Source of the DNA: Planococcus citri
Taxonomy: Eukaryota > Arthropoda > Insecta > Hemiptera > Pseudococcidae
Assembly (NCBI RefSeq): GCF_950023065.1
Contig: NC_088679.1
Coordinates: forward strand, 35,898,001 to 35,962,000
Length of the DNA stretch: 64,000 nt
Direction: 5' to 3'
This document shows, piece after piece, positions 26,822 through 38,451 of the stretch. Within the stretch, counting starts at the first letter, position 1. Every line of letters starts with the position of its first letter. A program made the translations under genes and the position numbers. Under the pieces are notes generated by a model, which was not told the DNA's origin, made no database searches, and worked only from the letters and a program-made list of their open reading frames with translations.

Positions 26822-29800
26822 TTTATGTGAATTTGATGAAATTTTCATTTATTATTTCAAGAGAAATGGCCAATTTTGAATTATTAAAAATTCGTCAAAA
26901 ATCTAAAAATGAATTTCATTACTTCAAATTTTTGCTAGGGTGGGTGTATTTTGAAGTTTCCTTTCGTTTCCTCTGTGTTCGGTTCAAACATTTTTCTGTC
27001 GGTTGAGATACATACTTCCTTACTAGAAAATTACATTTTCGAACTCGTTTCTGAGTTTTTGAAAAATACAAACAAATAAAATTTTGCTTTTCCTGTATTT
27101 TCAACTCCTAAATTGACTGAAGATTTTTTAGAACTACTTTAAACGGATTTGAACCAACATGCTTAAACAGATTTTCAAAAATTGTACACAGATGGATACG
27201 AGAAGTTACCTACAATGACAGTTGGTTTGAAGAGATGCTGACATTTTTTTTAGTCCGTTTAACGATGATTTTTCCATACCACAGAAAACCCAAAAATCAG
27301 CTGAAGGCTCCAAAATTAATCGAATTCAGCACTAATGACCTTCAGAATGATGAAATTTCAATTTCTTTATGGAAAATGAATCAAATTTTTATTTTAATAA
27401 ATTCTCCAGAATTCAAAAAATAAAATCTCAGTAGAACTGGAATACAGAAAATTACTGACCAACTCTAAACTGCAGTTTCACTAGAAAAATTTCTCTAGGC
27501 ATCGTCACCTAAAGCGTAATTCATTTAAAAAAATGATCACTAGGGTCTGAAACACAACCAGGTCAAATTATTTTCTCCGCAAGTCCCCGAAATCGAAGTA
27601 ATCACAGAAGTCCGTATCTTTCTGCGAGGAAAAAAATCGGGTAAAAATGTTTCTGTTTTGAAATTCTCCTCCGCACACAGACTATTTTATTCACATCGAT
27701 GTATAAAAATAAAGGGAAGAGCCTATTAATCAATAAAATTAAAGTCGTATATATCGCTGTCGCATTGTAATAACGAGCGTTTATTATAATCATCAAATAC
27801 GCAGTAGCGCATCCGTACCAGATTTATCTCATCTTTCAAATCTTTCCATTTTAAATGGCTATTCGGTATTTGGAAAAATATCATAAATTTGAATCGCGTT
27901 GACAAAAAATACGGTCATGGTCGCCGTTATAACGCTACGAGAACTATAAATCAGGTATCGAGTACAAGTTTCGATTCGATGGAAAAACTCGAAAAAGATC
28001 GTTGGTGAGATAAAACTCGAATTCTACCCTTTGAAATGACACATTGACACTTTTGAATTAAAGCACCTCTACCTACCTAGTTATCAAACGATTACCTATA
28101 ATACCTAGGTATATTTATGTAAAATATCCAATCAGAATGAGCTTAAATAATGGCCTAGTGTAATTATAAAATTACTAGAGTGAACAACAACAGATACGAG
28201 TACACAGTTCTACTCACGATTGGGAGGTTTATGTCAACTTGAAAAGCTCAATAGATATACCTGGTCCAGCTTTACCTATGTACCTACATATTCGGTTCAT
28301 ATACGACGTTATTAATAGGTTGTCGCTGGTTTCACTATGATAACAGCGTTTAGGCGAAAATAAAAGAGTTTATTGCGTAATATGTCAGCAACTCAAAAGT
28401 GAATATATTTCTTTGCAGATTTACTATATTGACTGTGCATATAAGGGTCGGTAGGTCTAGGTAACTAACGCATAAGGCTAGCGGTCTGGCGCTTCGATGA
28501 AAGTTCCTTATCGTTATATTTCATAATCAGACTGTTCAGGTTATAGACTACATACACGTTTTCGCAAATACATGCTCGATGAAAAGGAAGGAGGTTATTT
28601 TAGTGAAATATTTTAGCATTATACAGTCATTAGGTAATGGATGGCAGTATAATAGAACGCGGTCGTGATGAGAACCGTTATTTTTCCGGTGATTAATTGG
28701 TAGTTTCGGTAAAGAACGCAAGGCGTACCTTCCTGTGCACATTCATCAATCCGTAGACGCATTCGAGCCTTTTTACAATATCTTCGCCCCAAGTATTTCA
28801 GCCTCCCTGCTTTCTTCCATTGGCAGCTTGGTTGAAGTGGAAGGTTTTAGGGAGCACGTTTAATGTAGTATATCCATAGTTAATTTCAACGAATATAATA
28901 TCGAGTGGAAAATATGCATGATGAAGCAACCCTGCGCAATAATCGGTGGATTTTCGAAAATACCGCTGAAAACGATTTTTTTGATCGCGAGTAAGTTTCT
29001 AAATTAGGATCATACGCTTGCTTGAAGAGTTGAATCGTTTGGTTATCCTAAGAAAAATTGTTCTGGCAACTATTCTGAATTCTGATGATATCAGAGTTTT
29101 GCCTATCTTCATCGCAGAAGGAGCGATGTGATGTCGAACTTTTATAACACCTTCAGGCTTTCACTTTTAGGATATAGGGTTGATGTATGTATTATTGTAA
29201 AATTCATATTGACAGCCAGTATATTTTTTCGTATTTCAGCTACGATTTCATTTCGGAAGGTTTTTTTCCAACGCCAAATTCGGATTCAATGAGTGGAACT
29301 GAAATCAATTGCTCTAATTTTCATTATTTTTGTGATACTAATCCCATAAAGTTTTGAACGGTTTTCTTATTTCTTTATCTTGAAATTCTCGATTTTTCAT
29401 GGAAAATTTAGTCATTAAATTGAAGTTTGAAGATTTGAACTACCCATATGGTCATGAAAAGAGTAGGTTTTTGAATACTTGGCTATTACCTAATTTGACT
29501 CACCGGTTGCCAAATACGGATTCAAAATCCAGGGGTTCAATTTTCGACATGAAATAAAAAATTTCAATTCCCGATTTGAAAAATTCAAAGTTTATCCTCA
29601 ACACCTTTGTTTCAATTTTCATTCAGTCAACTTCATATCGTTGGATTTCGTTTCGTTTCTTTAATACTGTGAAAACACTTTTAACACAAAAAAGATTCTG
29701 GATTTCGAAAAAAAAAAAAAAGGAAAAACATGGAAAATCGAATCGAAAGTCTATCTTCTGCTAATTCGTATTTGTATCATAAAAATCAAACAAAATCAAA

Positions 29801-30993
29801 ATGCTGTTAAGTACCAAGTTTTTTTTCTTTTTTTTTTTGAAAGCAGAGTAGGCTCCCAAAATTGATGAAAATAAGTCAATTTTTGCAATTTTGATTTAGA
29901 AAAAAAGATTGTATTTTCTCGTAAACTTTGGAATTTCCTGAAGAAGGAACCCCATTTTTTAAATTACAAATATGTTAATCAGCTCGAAAACTTACACTTG
30001 AAGGCAATGTTTACGAGTTTTTGAGCATGAAAACAATGGAGAAATCTTGCCAATTTTTTGGTGCTTAAGGAAGTGGCAATTCTGATTTTCGCCACTCCCC
30101 AAAAAACTCTTTATCGGCCTAATAACTGGAAAAGATTGCAAATTTTTCCCATTTGTGATTTTCAAATTGTTCACGCTCAAAATTTACAATAGCTACCTAT
30201 CCATATTTTCCTCAAAACTTTCAGCCATCATATTTTCCCTCCAATGCACTCAGAAAGCTGTGGTTTTCACGATCATTTCTATTAAATTTTCAAAATCTAT
30301 ATTTTAAAACTTATTTTAGAAGTGTGGTAAAAAAAAAACAAGCAAAATTATTTTTTAAATTGTGATATTTTTCGATCTGTCAAGCTTTAAGTGGTTAGTG
30401 GATGGCTAAAAGTGGTCTTGGATTCTGAATTCAAAGTGTCAGAGGTTCAGAAACTCAAATCGCAGCCTTTGAGAGGAATTAGGTGATCGAGATACTGTAC
30501 AGGTTATATCGCTCAAAAGTATCAAATAACCCTTTTTTCAAAAATGTCCTTTTCGTGGGTTCCTGTCTCAGTATATCCTAAATGGCTGGGAGGCTAAAAA
30601 TTTCTCTGATTATTCTCGCACTAAAAGTAAATTTTCTCACCAGTTTTTGTCAAAATCCAAGATTTTTTTTTTTACTTCACCCTCAGATGACCAGAAAATC
30701 ACAGTAAACAGCTGGCTAAGCTAGTCATTATTATTGGGATGGGATAACCACAATGAGAAGGTTGAATAACCTGAATGATTTTTTTCTTTTTCGAATTTTC
30801 CGGCTTAACCTTGATGAAAAGAATTGTTTCCTGTAGGAATCCAAAAATCACGAGTAATTTCTGTTTGAAAATTTCCAACGTAGCTAAATTAATTAACCCA
30901 AATATGTACTTTCAAAGTTTTTTTTGAAAAATTTTAATTACTCGCTACCTTAACTTACTCATAAACATTTTTTGATCGTTTTGATTGGCTGGA
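26822..30993. other. Gene-free AT-rich spacer
   Basis: No open frame with family features, no RNA gene recognised. The part at about 27590-28980 is somewhat more CG-containing and less repetitive than the rest. Confidence 0.4.
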
Positions 30994-31993
30994 CACGAAT
31001 TGCGTCCCGCACCACGGGTGGTACAAATGGGTAGGCTCGAATTGCGTCCCAAACAGGCACGAATTGCGTCCGCTGGGGCAGGTATATTTTAGACAAAAGA
31101 AGTGGCTCAAAATAGAAAAAAAAATTTATTCACAAAGTAGGGTGTACCTTACGTCTTGCATTACCAATGTTATTTCAAATGAACTTACTCTAAAAGAATT
31201 GAAAACACAACACTAGGGTCCCAGTGTTTTAAATAAAAACAAAAAAAAATGCTGCAAAAATTGAGCGTGGGAGGTTTGTTTGAAAAACCACCAATGCCAA
31301 AATTTACAAACATTTTTTCCAGGGAGGAAACTTGGCATTTTCTTGGGGGGGGGGGTGTTCGACCGAAAATTTGCCGACTGATATGACAAAAAAATACCGA
31401 TTTTGCCTATTAAAACATTGAGCTTTTTAATGTGAAATAAAAAATTTGAGAAGAGAATTTTGCCAATTGATATTAGCCATTAGGTTATATCCAGAGCCTA
31501 TTATGACTTATAATTTGCATGTTCATTTTTCAATTTTTAGAAGCCTCAAGCAGCCTTTTTTTGTTTTATAAAAATGAAAACAAATAAACAAATTGGCCAA
31601 ACGAAGCAAGGGCAAAAACTTCTGAAAATTTGTACTTTTATAAGTAATAAAAGAACAATGATTTTTCATGGGAGGAGGTTGATTTTTTCGGTTCAAAATT
31701 TTCATAATTTGAATGATTTTTTTTTAGAAATTTCAGCTCCAAAAAAGAAAAGCAAAAAGGTCCCAACGAAGTCAGGACAACGCATATTCGTATACGTTAA
31801 TTTGCACGTACCTATTCCTCCTATTTCTCTAAAAACGACCATCCAACCTATTTAACACCCTAACCTTGGGACGCAATTCGTGTCTAATTCTAATGATCTC
31901 GAAAGAGTTGCTTTGGGACGCAATTCGTGCCTAGCAAAATATTTCTTGGGACGCAATTCGTGCCTTTTCATACTTTCGGGACGCAATTCGTGC
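30994..31993. mobile_element. Foldback-like element with clustered 14-bp inverted sub-repeats
   Basis: Three copies of (C)ACGAATTGCGTCC lie at the left end (30994-31007, about 31037-31050, 31057-31071). Four copies of the complement GGGACGCAATTCGTG lie at the right end (31868, 31915, 31948 and 31978). They are separated by about 800 bp that encodes nothing recognisable. Arms built from several short sub-repeats are typical of foldback elements. The right cluster read on the minus strand gives a meaningless repeated HELRP peptide. Confidence 0.6.
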
Positions 31994-32917
31994 AGTGCCT
32001 TTTGATTATTTCGTGAAATTTTCCACAAGCCCCATCCACCCATATTTTCACTAGATATACGACAGTATTCAGTCGAGTTAGGTAGGTAGGTAGCATTGCA
32101 GGTGTATTTTTATTTTTCAAAATAAATTCCAAATTTCAAATGGCAACTCATCCATTGGCCTTTTTTTCATCTATAGGTCATTGTTAAACTAGCCTACTAA
32201 AATCCAAAATACGATAAAAGCGACTGTGTTTTTTAGCTGATAGATATGTAGGTAGGTAGGTACCTTTGTCTATGTGTACATTTTATGCTGATGAATGGAG
32301 CTCATTTTTCGCATGAAGTCATCGTTGTAATGGTTATCACGAACAAACCGTTTATTAGTTTGTACAATTAAACCAATGGCAGTGCTTCGAATGAGAGATA
32401 CTGGCGTGTGCTGGTATGTTTCAGTAAGTACACATGATAGGCGCATATAAATGTGTATCTACCGCAATCGAGTGTAAATACTATTTGATAAATGTTTGGC
32501 GTACTGTGTGGCAGCAATTCCAGTAAATAATCGTCAATGATAGTCTAGTCAATTGTACGCACGTTGTAGAGTAATTTTCATTATCAAAGGTCGAACAATG
32601 TCACAGTTTTTATTTCTGTTCAAATTAGTCACTCGTACAAAGTCACAGGTACTTCGTACATTTTATTTCATCAAACTGAATAGAAATGAATTATTATACA
32701 AGTGGGTACCTACATCGATATTGCACACGTAGAGGCACTTGCAAAACACAAAAAATAAGAAAGAATACGTTATAAAAATTTATTCGATATTCTCTCATCG
32801 CTAGATTATACTGGGTGTATTGAATAGGTCTCTACAACCATTCCGGATGAACGTATTTGCCCAAAAATCTAATGTCATTGCAATATGATTCCTAAACATT
32901 TTTCTGAAACCTTATGC
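31994..32917. other. Spacer and 3' flank of the minus-strand Cys-rich gene
   Basis: GTAGGTAGGTAGG runs near 32080 and 32254. TTTATT at 32779-32784 is an AATAAA signal on the minus strand, about 135 bp past the stop of the Cys-rich gene. Nothing else is recognised. Confidence 0.45.
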
Positions 32918-33790
32918 TCACCAACACGGAATATTCATGCCTCCGTCGTGATTATGGCGACGGTATCTCTTCATGAGGACGGCGTTTTGTGGCGCGTAAT
33001 CGTTAACGTCCAAATGATACTTCTGGTGTTTCGAGTAGCACGGTTCCCAGTATCTTTCGATGCAATCACGATACTGCTTCTTGCCTCCTTTGATGACGAC
33101 GTGATCTTCTTCGCAAGGTCTTAAGCAGTCGTATTTACGATAGTAGCCGCCGCATTTGGGCAATATATCGTGATCGATGTTACAAGGAGGGGCAGGTTTT
33201 ACATCCCTGGGCACGGTTTTCTCTCGGCATAAAATCTTTCTACCTAATTCGCCGACTGTCGCTTGGTACAAGCTGAGAGGCGTTTTACACCACAGTTTTC
33301 TCGATCCTAAGAAATCAAACTTTTTCGCCACAATTCCGGAGCCGCAGTCGTCTCTGCAATATTCTCCAAACTGCCAACATGGCTTCTTAGTGCAACTTCT
33401 CTTTTTGCCTACTTTGCGATCGTAGCATTTAGAAGCGATCTCGACGGCACTGAGGGTTTTTGACGATCTCGACGCTGTTGATTTCGATATGCAAGATTTA
33501 TCTTCGTTAGCGGCCAAGCTGATACGTTTGCTTTTCTTGCTGCCCTTTCGTTTCGGCAAGCTTACTACACTGGTCTGCGACAATTTCGATATAACGTCCG
33601 ATGCTTTTTCGGCGCCACCTTTGTGGTATTTTACGACACAGCGTTTTTCTAAATCTTTCGAACCGCATTCGTTATGGTATTTTTGTTCGTTGTCGTTGAT
33701 GTTGTAGTGAACGTTGTTGACTTTTTCGTGTTCTTTGGCACAGTCGTCTTTTTCGAAATCCACTTTCGCAGGCATTTTGGCGAATTTCAA
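32918..33790 (-). CDS. Intronless cysteine-rich basic protein of unknown family
   Basis: The protein has 290 residues and is uninterrupted. It has no signal peptide (start MKFAKMPAKVDFEKDDC). The N-terminal third is charged (KEHEKVNNVHYN, KRKGSKKSKR). The C-terminal half is dense in cysteine (KRSCTKKPCW, EYCRDDCGSG, LWCKTP, PPCNIDHDILPKC, YDCLRPCEE, RDCIERYWEPCYS, final IPCW); I count 18 cysteines in all. The base composition is clearly less AT-rich than its flanks, consistent with real coding use, and a minus-strand AATAAA follows at 32779-32784. Insects have rapidly evolving intronless Cys-rich testis proteins, which this resembles only in general character. I cannot name the family. It could be a retrogene. 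Confidence 0.75.
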   Translation of the reverse strand: MKFAKMPAKVDFEKDDCAKEHEKVNNVHYNINDNEQKYHNECGSKDLEKRCVVKYHKGGAEKASDVISKLSQTSVVSLPKRKGSKKSKRISLAANEDKSCISKSTASRSSKTLSAVEIASKCYDRKVGKKRSCTKKPCWQFGEYCRDDCGSGIVAKKFDFLGSRKLWCKTPLSLYQATVGELGRKILCREKTVPRDVKPAPPCNIDHDILPKCGGYYRKYDCLRPCEEDHVVIKGGKKQYRDCIERYWEPCYSKHQKYHLDVNDYAPQNAVLMKRYRRHNHDGGMNIPCW

Positions 33791-33949
33791 TTGGTTTCTT
33801 TTTTCTCGTTATCTCGAGAATGTGAATGTCTAGCGTCAGAATGAGGAGTAACATTAGATGCATTTGGACATTGATTTTATATTTTTATGTGGATTGCTAG
33901 GCAGCTAGAAAAAAAATCCAAAAGGAGAAGTTCAATTTTTCGCCAAAAT

Positions 33950-34480
33950 CCATCTCGCGGACCCCACAATTTTTTATACCATAAGAAAGCAAATTTTATC
34001 CTCTTTCCAGTGGTATAATGTTTTTTCATGATCCGCAAACGCGATCCTGTTTAAAAAAAGGACCTTTGAGCAATTGAGCTGAACACTGCTTGTGAGAAAA
34101 AGGTTGTCAGTGATGTAGTCTGTGAGGTAGACTGAGAAATTTTGAGTTTTTCTCGAAAACCATCTCGTGAACCCCATAATTTTTTTATATCACGAAAAAG
34201 GGAATTTCATCTTCTTTCCAGTGACATAATTTTTTTCATGATTCGCAAACGCGTTCCTGTTTGAAAAAAATTCATTTTTCAGCTAAAAACTGCTCACTCT
34301 CAGGATAAAACGGTTGCCGGTGATGAATTGAGCCATTTTCCCTCAGAATCCATCTCGCAGATCTCATATCATTTTTTTATACTTATCACAAGAAAGGAAG
34401 ATTTTATCCTTTTTCCAATGTCACTAAATTTTTAAAATCCTCAAACATTTTTTTGTACAGAAAATTACGTTTTTACAAAA
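33950..34480. repeat. Tandem repeat, ~190-210 bp unit, about 2.6 copies
   Basis: Units start at CCATCTCG near 33950, 34160 and 34350. Each continues with CCCCA/CTCAT..ATTTTTTTATA, AAGAAAG/ACGAAAAAG, TTTTATCCTCTTTCCAGTG, TTTTTTCATGATCCGCAAACGCG and a CTGTTTGAAAAAA-like stretch. The third copy is the most decayed. Confidence 0.75.
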
Positions 34481-34747
34481 TGTAGGTTGGTAAAAATTGT
34501 GAATGAGAAAATGAAACGAATAAAATTTTTGTACTATGTGGTCCGATAAGGTAGACTCTGTGTGGTTGCCTTCCCTAGAATGCGACTGACTTATGTACGA
34601 AATACATAGGTAAGTATTTAGCCCAGATATCGAGCTCTTTCATCACGTACTTTGGCCATAAATTTGAATTATTGGTATGTTCGAGTGATAGATCAAAAAA
34701 AAAATAAAGGTCGTTACGACCTTGTAACCTTCGATTTTCTGTTGCAG

Positions 34748-34918
34748 GCAGCGCACGATTTAAAAAATGTGCAAACATTCATTAAAACGATTAGGTTGGG
34801 TCTGTTTCAATGGTTTCCCAACTATCGTCAGTGTGATGAATATTCGAACTTGTACCCCATCAAATATCAACAAATAAATTTTGAAATTGAAAAATTTGAA
34901 GATGTATCGAGCGATTGA
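34748..34918 (+). CDS. Orphan terminal coding exon of an unrecognised gene
   Basis: After an excellent acceptor (TTTTCTGTTGCAG at 34747), 56 codons read AAHDLKNVQTFIKTIRLGLF... to FEKFEDVSSD-like residues and TGA, followed by CAATAAA about 90 bp on. The composition looks protein-like (aromatic, charged, amphipathic). No upstream exon in the window could be joined. It could be the last exon of a gene with distant exons, or a relic. No function is claimed. Confidence 0.35.
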   Translation, partial: AAHDLKNVQTFIKTIRLGLFQWFPNYRQCDEYSNLYPIKYQQINFEIEKFEDVSSD

Positions 34919-35208
34919 ATGACGAATTATCAGGATGACCAACCACCTATTATTCATTCTGCCTACGACGATGTTGGTATCTAAACTACGAACTTACTTA
35001 TTCAATAAATACGACGTTATTACATCACTTTGGGAACATTTGAATACAGAGAGATAAAAAATTTAATGTTGAATTTTTAAAATGTGTACCGATCTGACAT
35101 TAAAGATTACATAAATCAACAACTACGGGGATTCGCTCTACTATTAAATTTTATTCGCGTAGATTTTCGATTCATTTCGCATTTCATTTCCTTGCAATCA
35201 CGTTCAAT

Positions 35209-38200
35209 ATGATTGCTTGGTCGGTGTTATTGTTACTATGCCAACTCGTTGCCTTGGGATCAGGGTATGGTGAACAACCTCCACCTGCAACTCCAACTAC
35301 GCCACCTCCACAATATCCTCCAGCGGCTCCACCACCACCTCCACAATATCCTCCAGCGGCTCCACCACCACCTCCACAATATCCTCCAGCATCTCCACCA
35401 CCTCCTCCAACGACTCCACCACCTCCACCACCTCCTTCAGCGACTCCACCACCTCCTCCAGCGACTCCACCACCTCCACCACCTCCTCCAGCGACTCCAC
35501 CACCCGCTACACCGACTACTCCAACGACTCCGCCATGTCCTCCAGGATCAACTACACCAACACCTCCGACACCAACAACTCCTCCACCAGGGGGAAAACC
35601 TCCTTCCTCACCAACACCGCCACCTGCTCCATATCCAACTCCTCCAACTGGTTCAGGCTCGACTGAAATTATCATTCCAGAAATCTCTATTGTTGTGGTG
35701 AGTAATATTGTAAAAATCATAAATAGTTAGGTACAAACAAGTAGGTACCTACCTATTTCAATCTCAGTAGAAACTAATCTGAATACTCCTAATTTCAGAA
35801 ACAAAGTATGACCATCTACTACGAAGCTATGGAAGAACATTCCCAGATATTCTTCAACAAAACGCTGAACGATAAATTCAGTACATTTTATCCTTACATT
35901 GATTTCAGTTTTGTACCATGTCAGCAAGCTCAGGTATGCAGAACGTAATTTCACACCATACAATAATTGTACCAAATTTCACATAATTACGAAATTAATT
36001 CAATTTGTAATGTAGATAATAAATGGAGACCTATTCTGCTACAGTCCAATTGACCCAACATGCACATTGAATAAAGTACATTCTTGTGCTATCGCTCAAA
36101 CCAATGACAGACTTGCACTTGCGAAATTTTTAACCTGTACTATGACTGGAACTGCAGCTCTACCCGATTATAACACGGTAAATTCCTTGGTGTTATTTTG
36201 TATGTACGTACCTATCTATTCAGCTCAGATGAACTAATAGGTATACCTTTTAACTGATTCATTTTCTTAGTGTGCGACTTCAAGCGGAATAGACACCACT
36301 AAATTACAAGCATGTCTCACTTCTGATCTCGCAAAACAACTTTGCATCGCATTTAAATCTAGAAAGGCCCCCGAATGTGGTTCATTACCAGGTTTCATAT
36401 TTAAAAATCCGGTTAGTGCGTCGTAAATTATCATAAAAATGACCTCAAAACTTGGGTAAAATGAATAATTTCCATTCTACAGAAAGATATCAAGCCTACA
36501 GATCCTTTCAATCACTTCTTGAATAATGCTTGCTCGGCAGATTTCGTTTCAACAACTTGTGCAGTACTTAAATCGTCCAAAAAACCAGCACCCATCGAAT
36601 GCAATCAACAGGTATGAAATTTTTAATCCTTCATATTGAAAGTCATCACCTTTTATTGCATCAGAATAGAGAATGTAATTTGAATGCTTTACTGATGAAG
36701 AAACGTGTCAATTTTTTTCTCGTAGAAACTAGCGGTTTCTTATTCGTACAAAATTATGGATGAAAACTCATACAAAGTTCTACAAGAATGGGCTAAACTT
36801 TATGATAAATTTGGTAAATTCTTCACTATGGATTTCCAGCCTTGTATGTTCGCTGAGGTATGTAATTTGTACAATTTTATACCACCCAAAGTCACTTTTA
36901 AGGCTTAATTTGTCAAGAGTTATTATTACAACTGGTTTGTACATGTAGATGAATAATGGCCATTTGGATTGCAAAGCTGAAGCTGATAAAGATTGTGTGA
37001 CTGGAAAAATGCATTCTTGCGCTATTTCACTAGTTCAAGATGAAGTTGCACTTTTCAAATTCATAGCCTGTAGTGCTCAAGATCATACCAAATTACCGGA
37101 TTTCCAAAAAGTATGCATTTTAACTTCTTGTAAATGAAGTCATTTTCGAACGAGTACCTACCTAATGAGAAAATACATCATTACAGTGCGCAACTGACAA
37201 CAAAATTGATTTCAATCTGATAAAAGGATGCGTTGATTCGGGTAAAGGTGACCGCCTATGCTACAGATCTGGTAAAACAAGACCAAATACCAAGGAAATG
37301 CCTGTTGTTCGATTTGAAATGGTAGGTACCCATTGATACTTTAAAGGGAAAGTACTGAAGCGGTATCTACGACCCCTTTATTTATAATTTGGATAAAATT
37401 CATATCCAAATTAATGTCTTGACATTATTCTGCACTGTTATTTAGAAATACAATGAAGCAGTTAGTAAAGAATCCTGGACAAATCTACAATTCGTTTTAT
37501 GCCAAGAATTCAAGTACTATAATCTCACTTATCCAGATGAATGTAAAGGAGTACGTATGAAACATTTGAAATTCTTCGATCATTTTCGAAAACGCTGGAG
37601 ATATTATATTGATAAATGTTAATTAATGTTGAATTTGTCACACATAGGAAGAGAAATTATCAATATTTTATGACAGTTTGGATCCAGAATTCCAATGCTT
37701 CCTATCCACAAAATTCATGGAAAATTACAGGAAATTCGCTCCTTTTGTTACCTTCGATTTTGTCCCTTGCAGAACTGCAAAAGTATGTACTTGCACGTCA
37801 ACAATTTTCCCATAGTTTTAAATGGGAATATTTTTTTAATGCTGCTTTTAATTACTTTCATGTAGGAAGAAGGTGGCAACCTTTCTTGTCCCAATAAGCT
37901 GGATAACAAATGTTTTGTTGATAAATTTGAGTCATGCACAGTGAAGAATTTCCCAGATAATGATTTGTCATTGAAAATCTTATTGTGCTTATCACAATTC
38001 GATGGTGATCTGTTCCCTGCTCATGAAGCTGTAAGAAATCATTTCCTATGAAAATTAGTACACTTCTTTGGCAGTGCTTTCATAATTAATTTTATTTTTC
38101 GATACGTTCAGTGCGTTGTTTCAGCACAACTCGACGGTGCCAAATTGAAAGACTGCGCGAACGGAGAAGATGGAAAGAAGCTTTGTATTGATAACGCGAA

Positions 38201-38451
38201 GAAAGCTCCTAAAAATGATCGCTCAATGGCATTCCAATATGGTGACGTAAGTTATAAAATTTTGCCAAAAAAAATTCTCATAAAATTAATTTTAAGGGTG
38301 AAAGTGCGCATGATTAATTTTTTTCTACTTTTAGAAATGGGATGAAAAGATCGATAAGGATTTGGCAGGAGACTTCCCAAAAACGTTGTGCAATTTGCTG
38401 AAAGACGCTAAAAAAGGATACCCACTGGATTGCTATCCAGAAGACAAATGA
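35209..38451 (+). CDS. Gene A: secreted protein with three tandem GILT-like domains lacking the CxxC active site
   Basis: Exons 35209-35697, 35799-35933, 36016-36177, 36271-36411, 36483-36611, 36726-36857, 36949-37110, 37187-37321, 37446-37550, 37648-37782, 37866-38030, 38112-38246, 38335-38451. All introns are phase 0; total 713 residues. Exon 1: signal peptide (MIAWSVLLLLCQLVALGSG) plus about 140 Pro-rich residues (PPPPPQYPPAAP repeats). Domains span residues 164-352, 353-530 and 531-713, four exons each. Each shows YY/FY-x-A/S/I-M/L, a Cys-x6-7-Cys-x7-Cys block ending (H/E)SC, C.TS/C.NG..GK.LC-type segments and a final Cys cluster. At the GILT CxxC position they read EEHS, DENS and DPEF, so thiol-reductase activity is not expected. 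ATTAAA at 38526-38531. Gene family call: GILT-fold (PF03227-like), from motif order, not from a search. Confidence 0.82.

Noticed and set aside
31852..32043. Minus-strand frame with repeated HELRP
   Set aside because: It is the translation of the repeated 14-bp motif of the foldback-like element.
35184..35720. Antisense and +2 frames over the Pro-rich exon of gene A
   Set aside because: Mirror of the proline codon repeats; the sense frame has the signal peptide and joins in phase to 12 exons.
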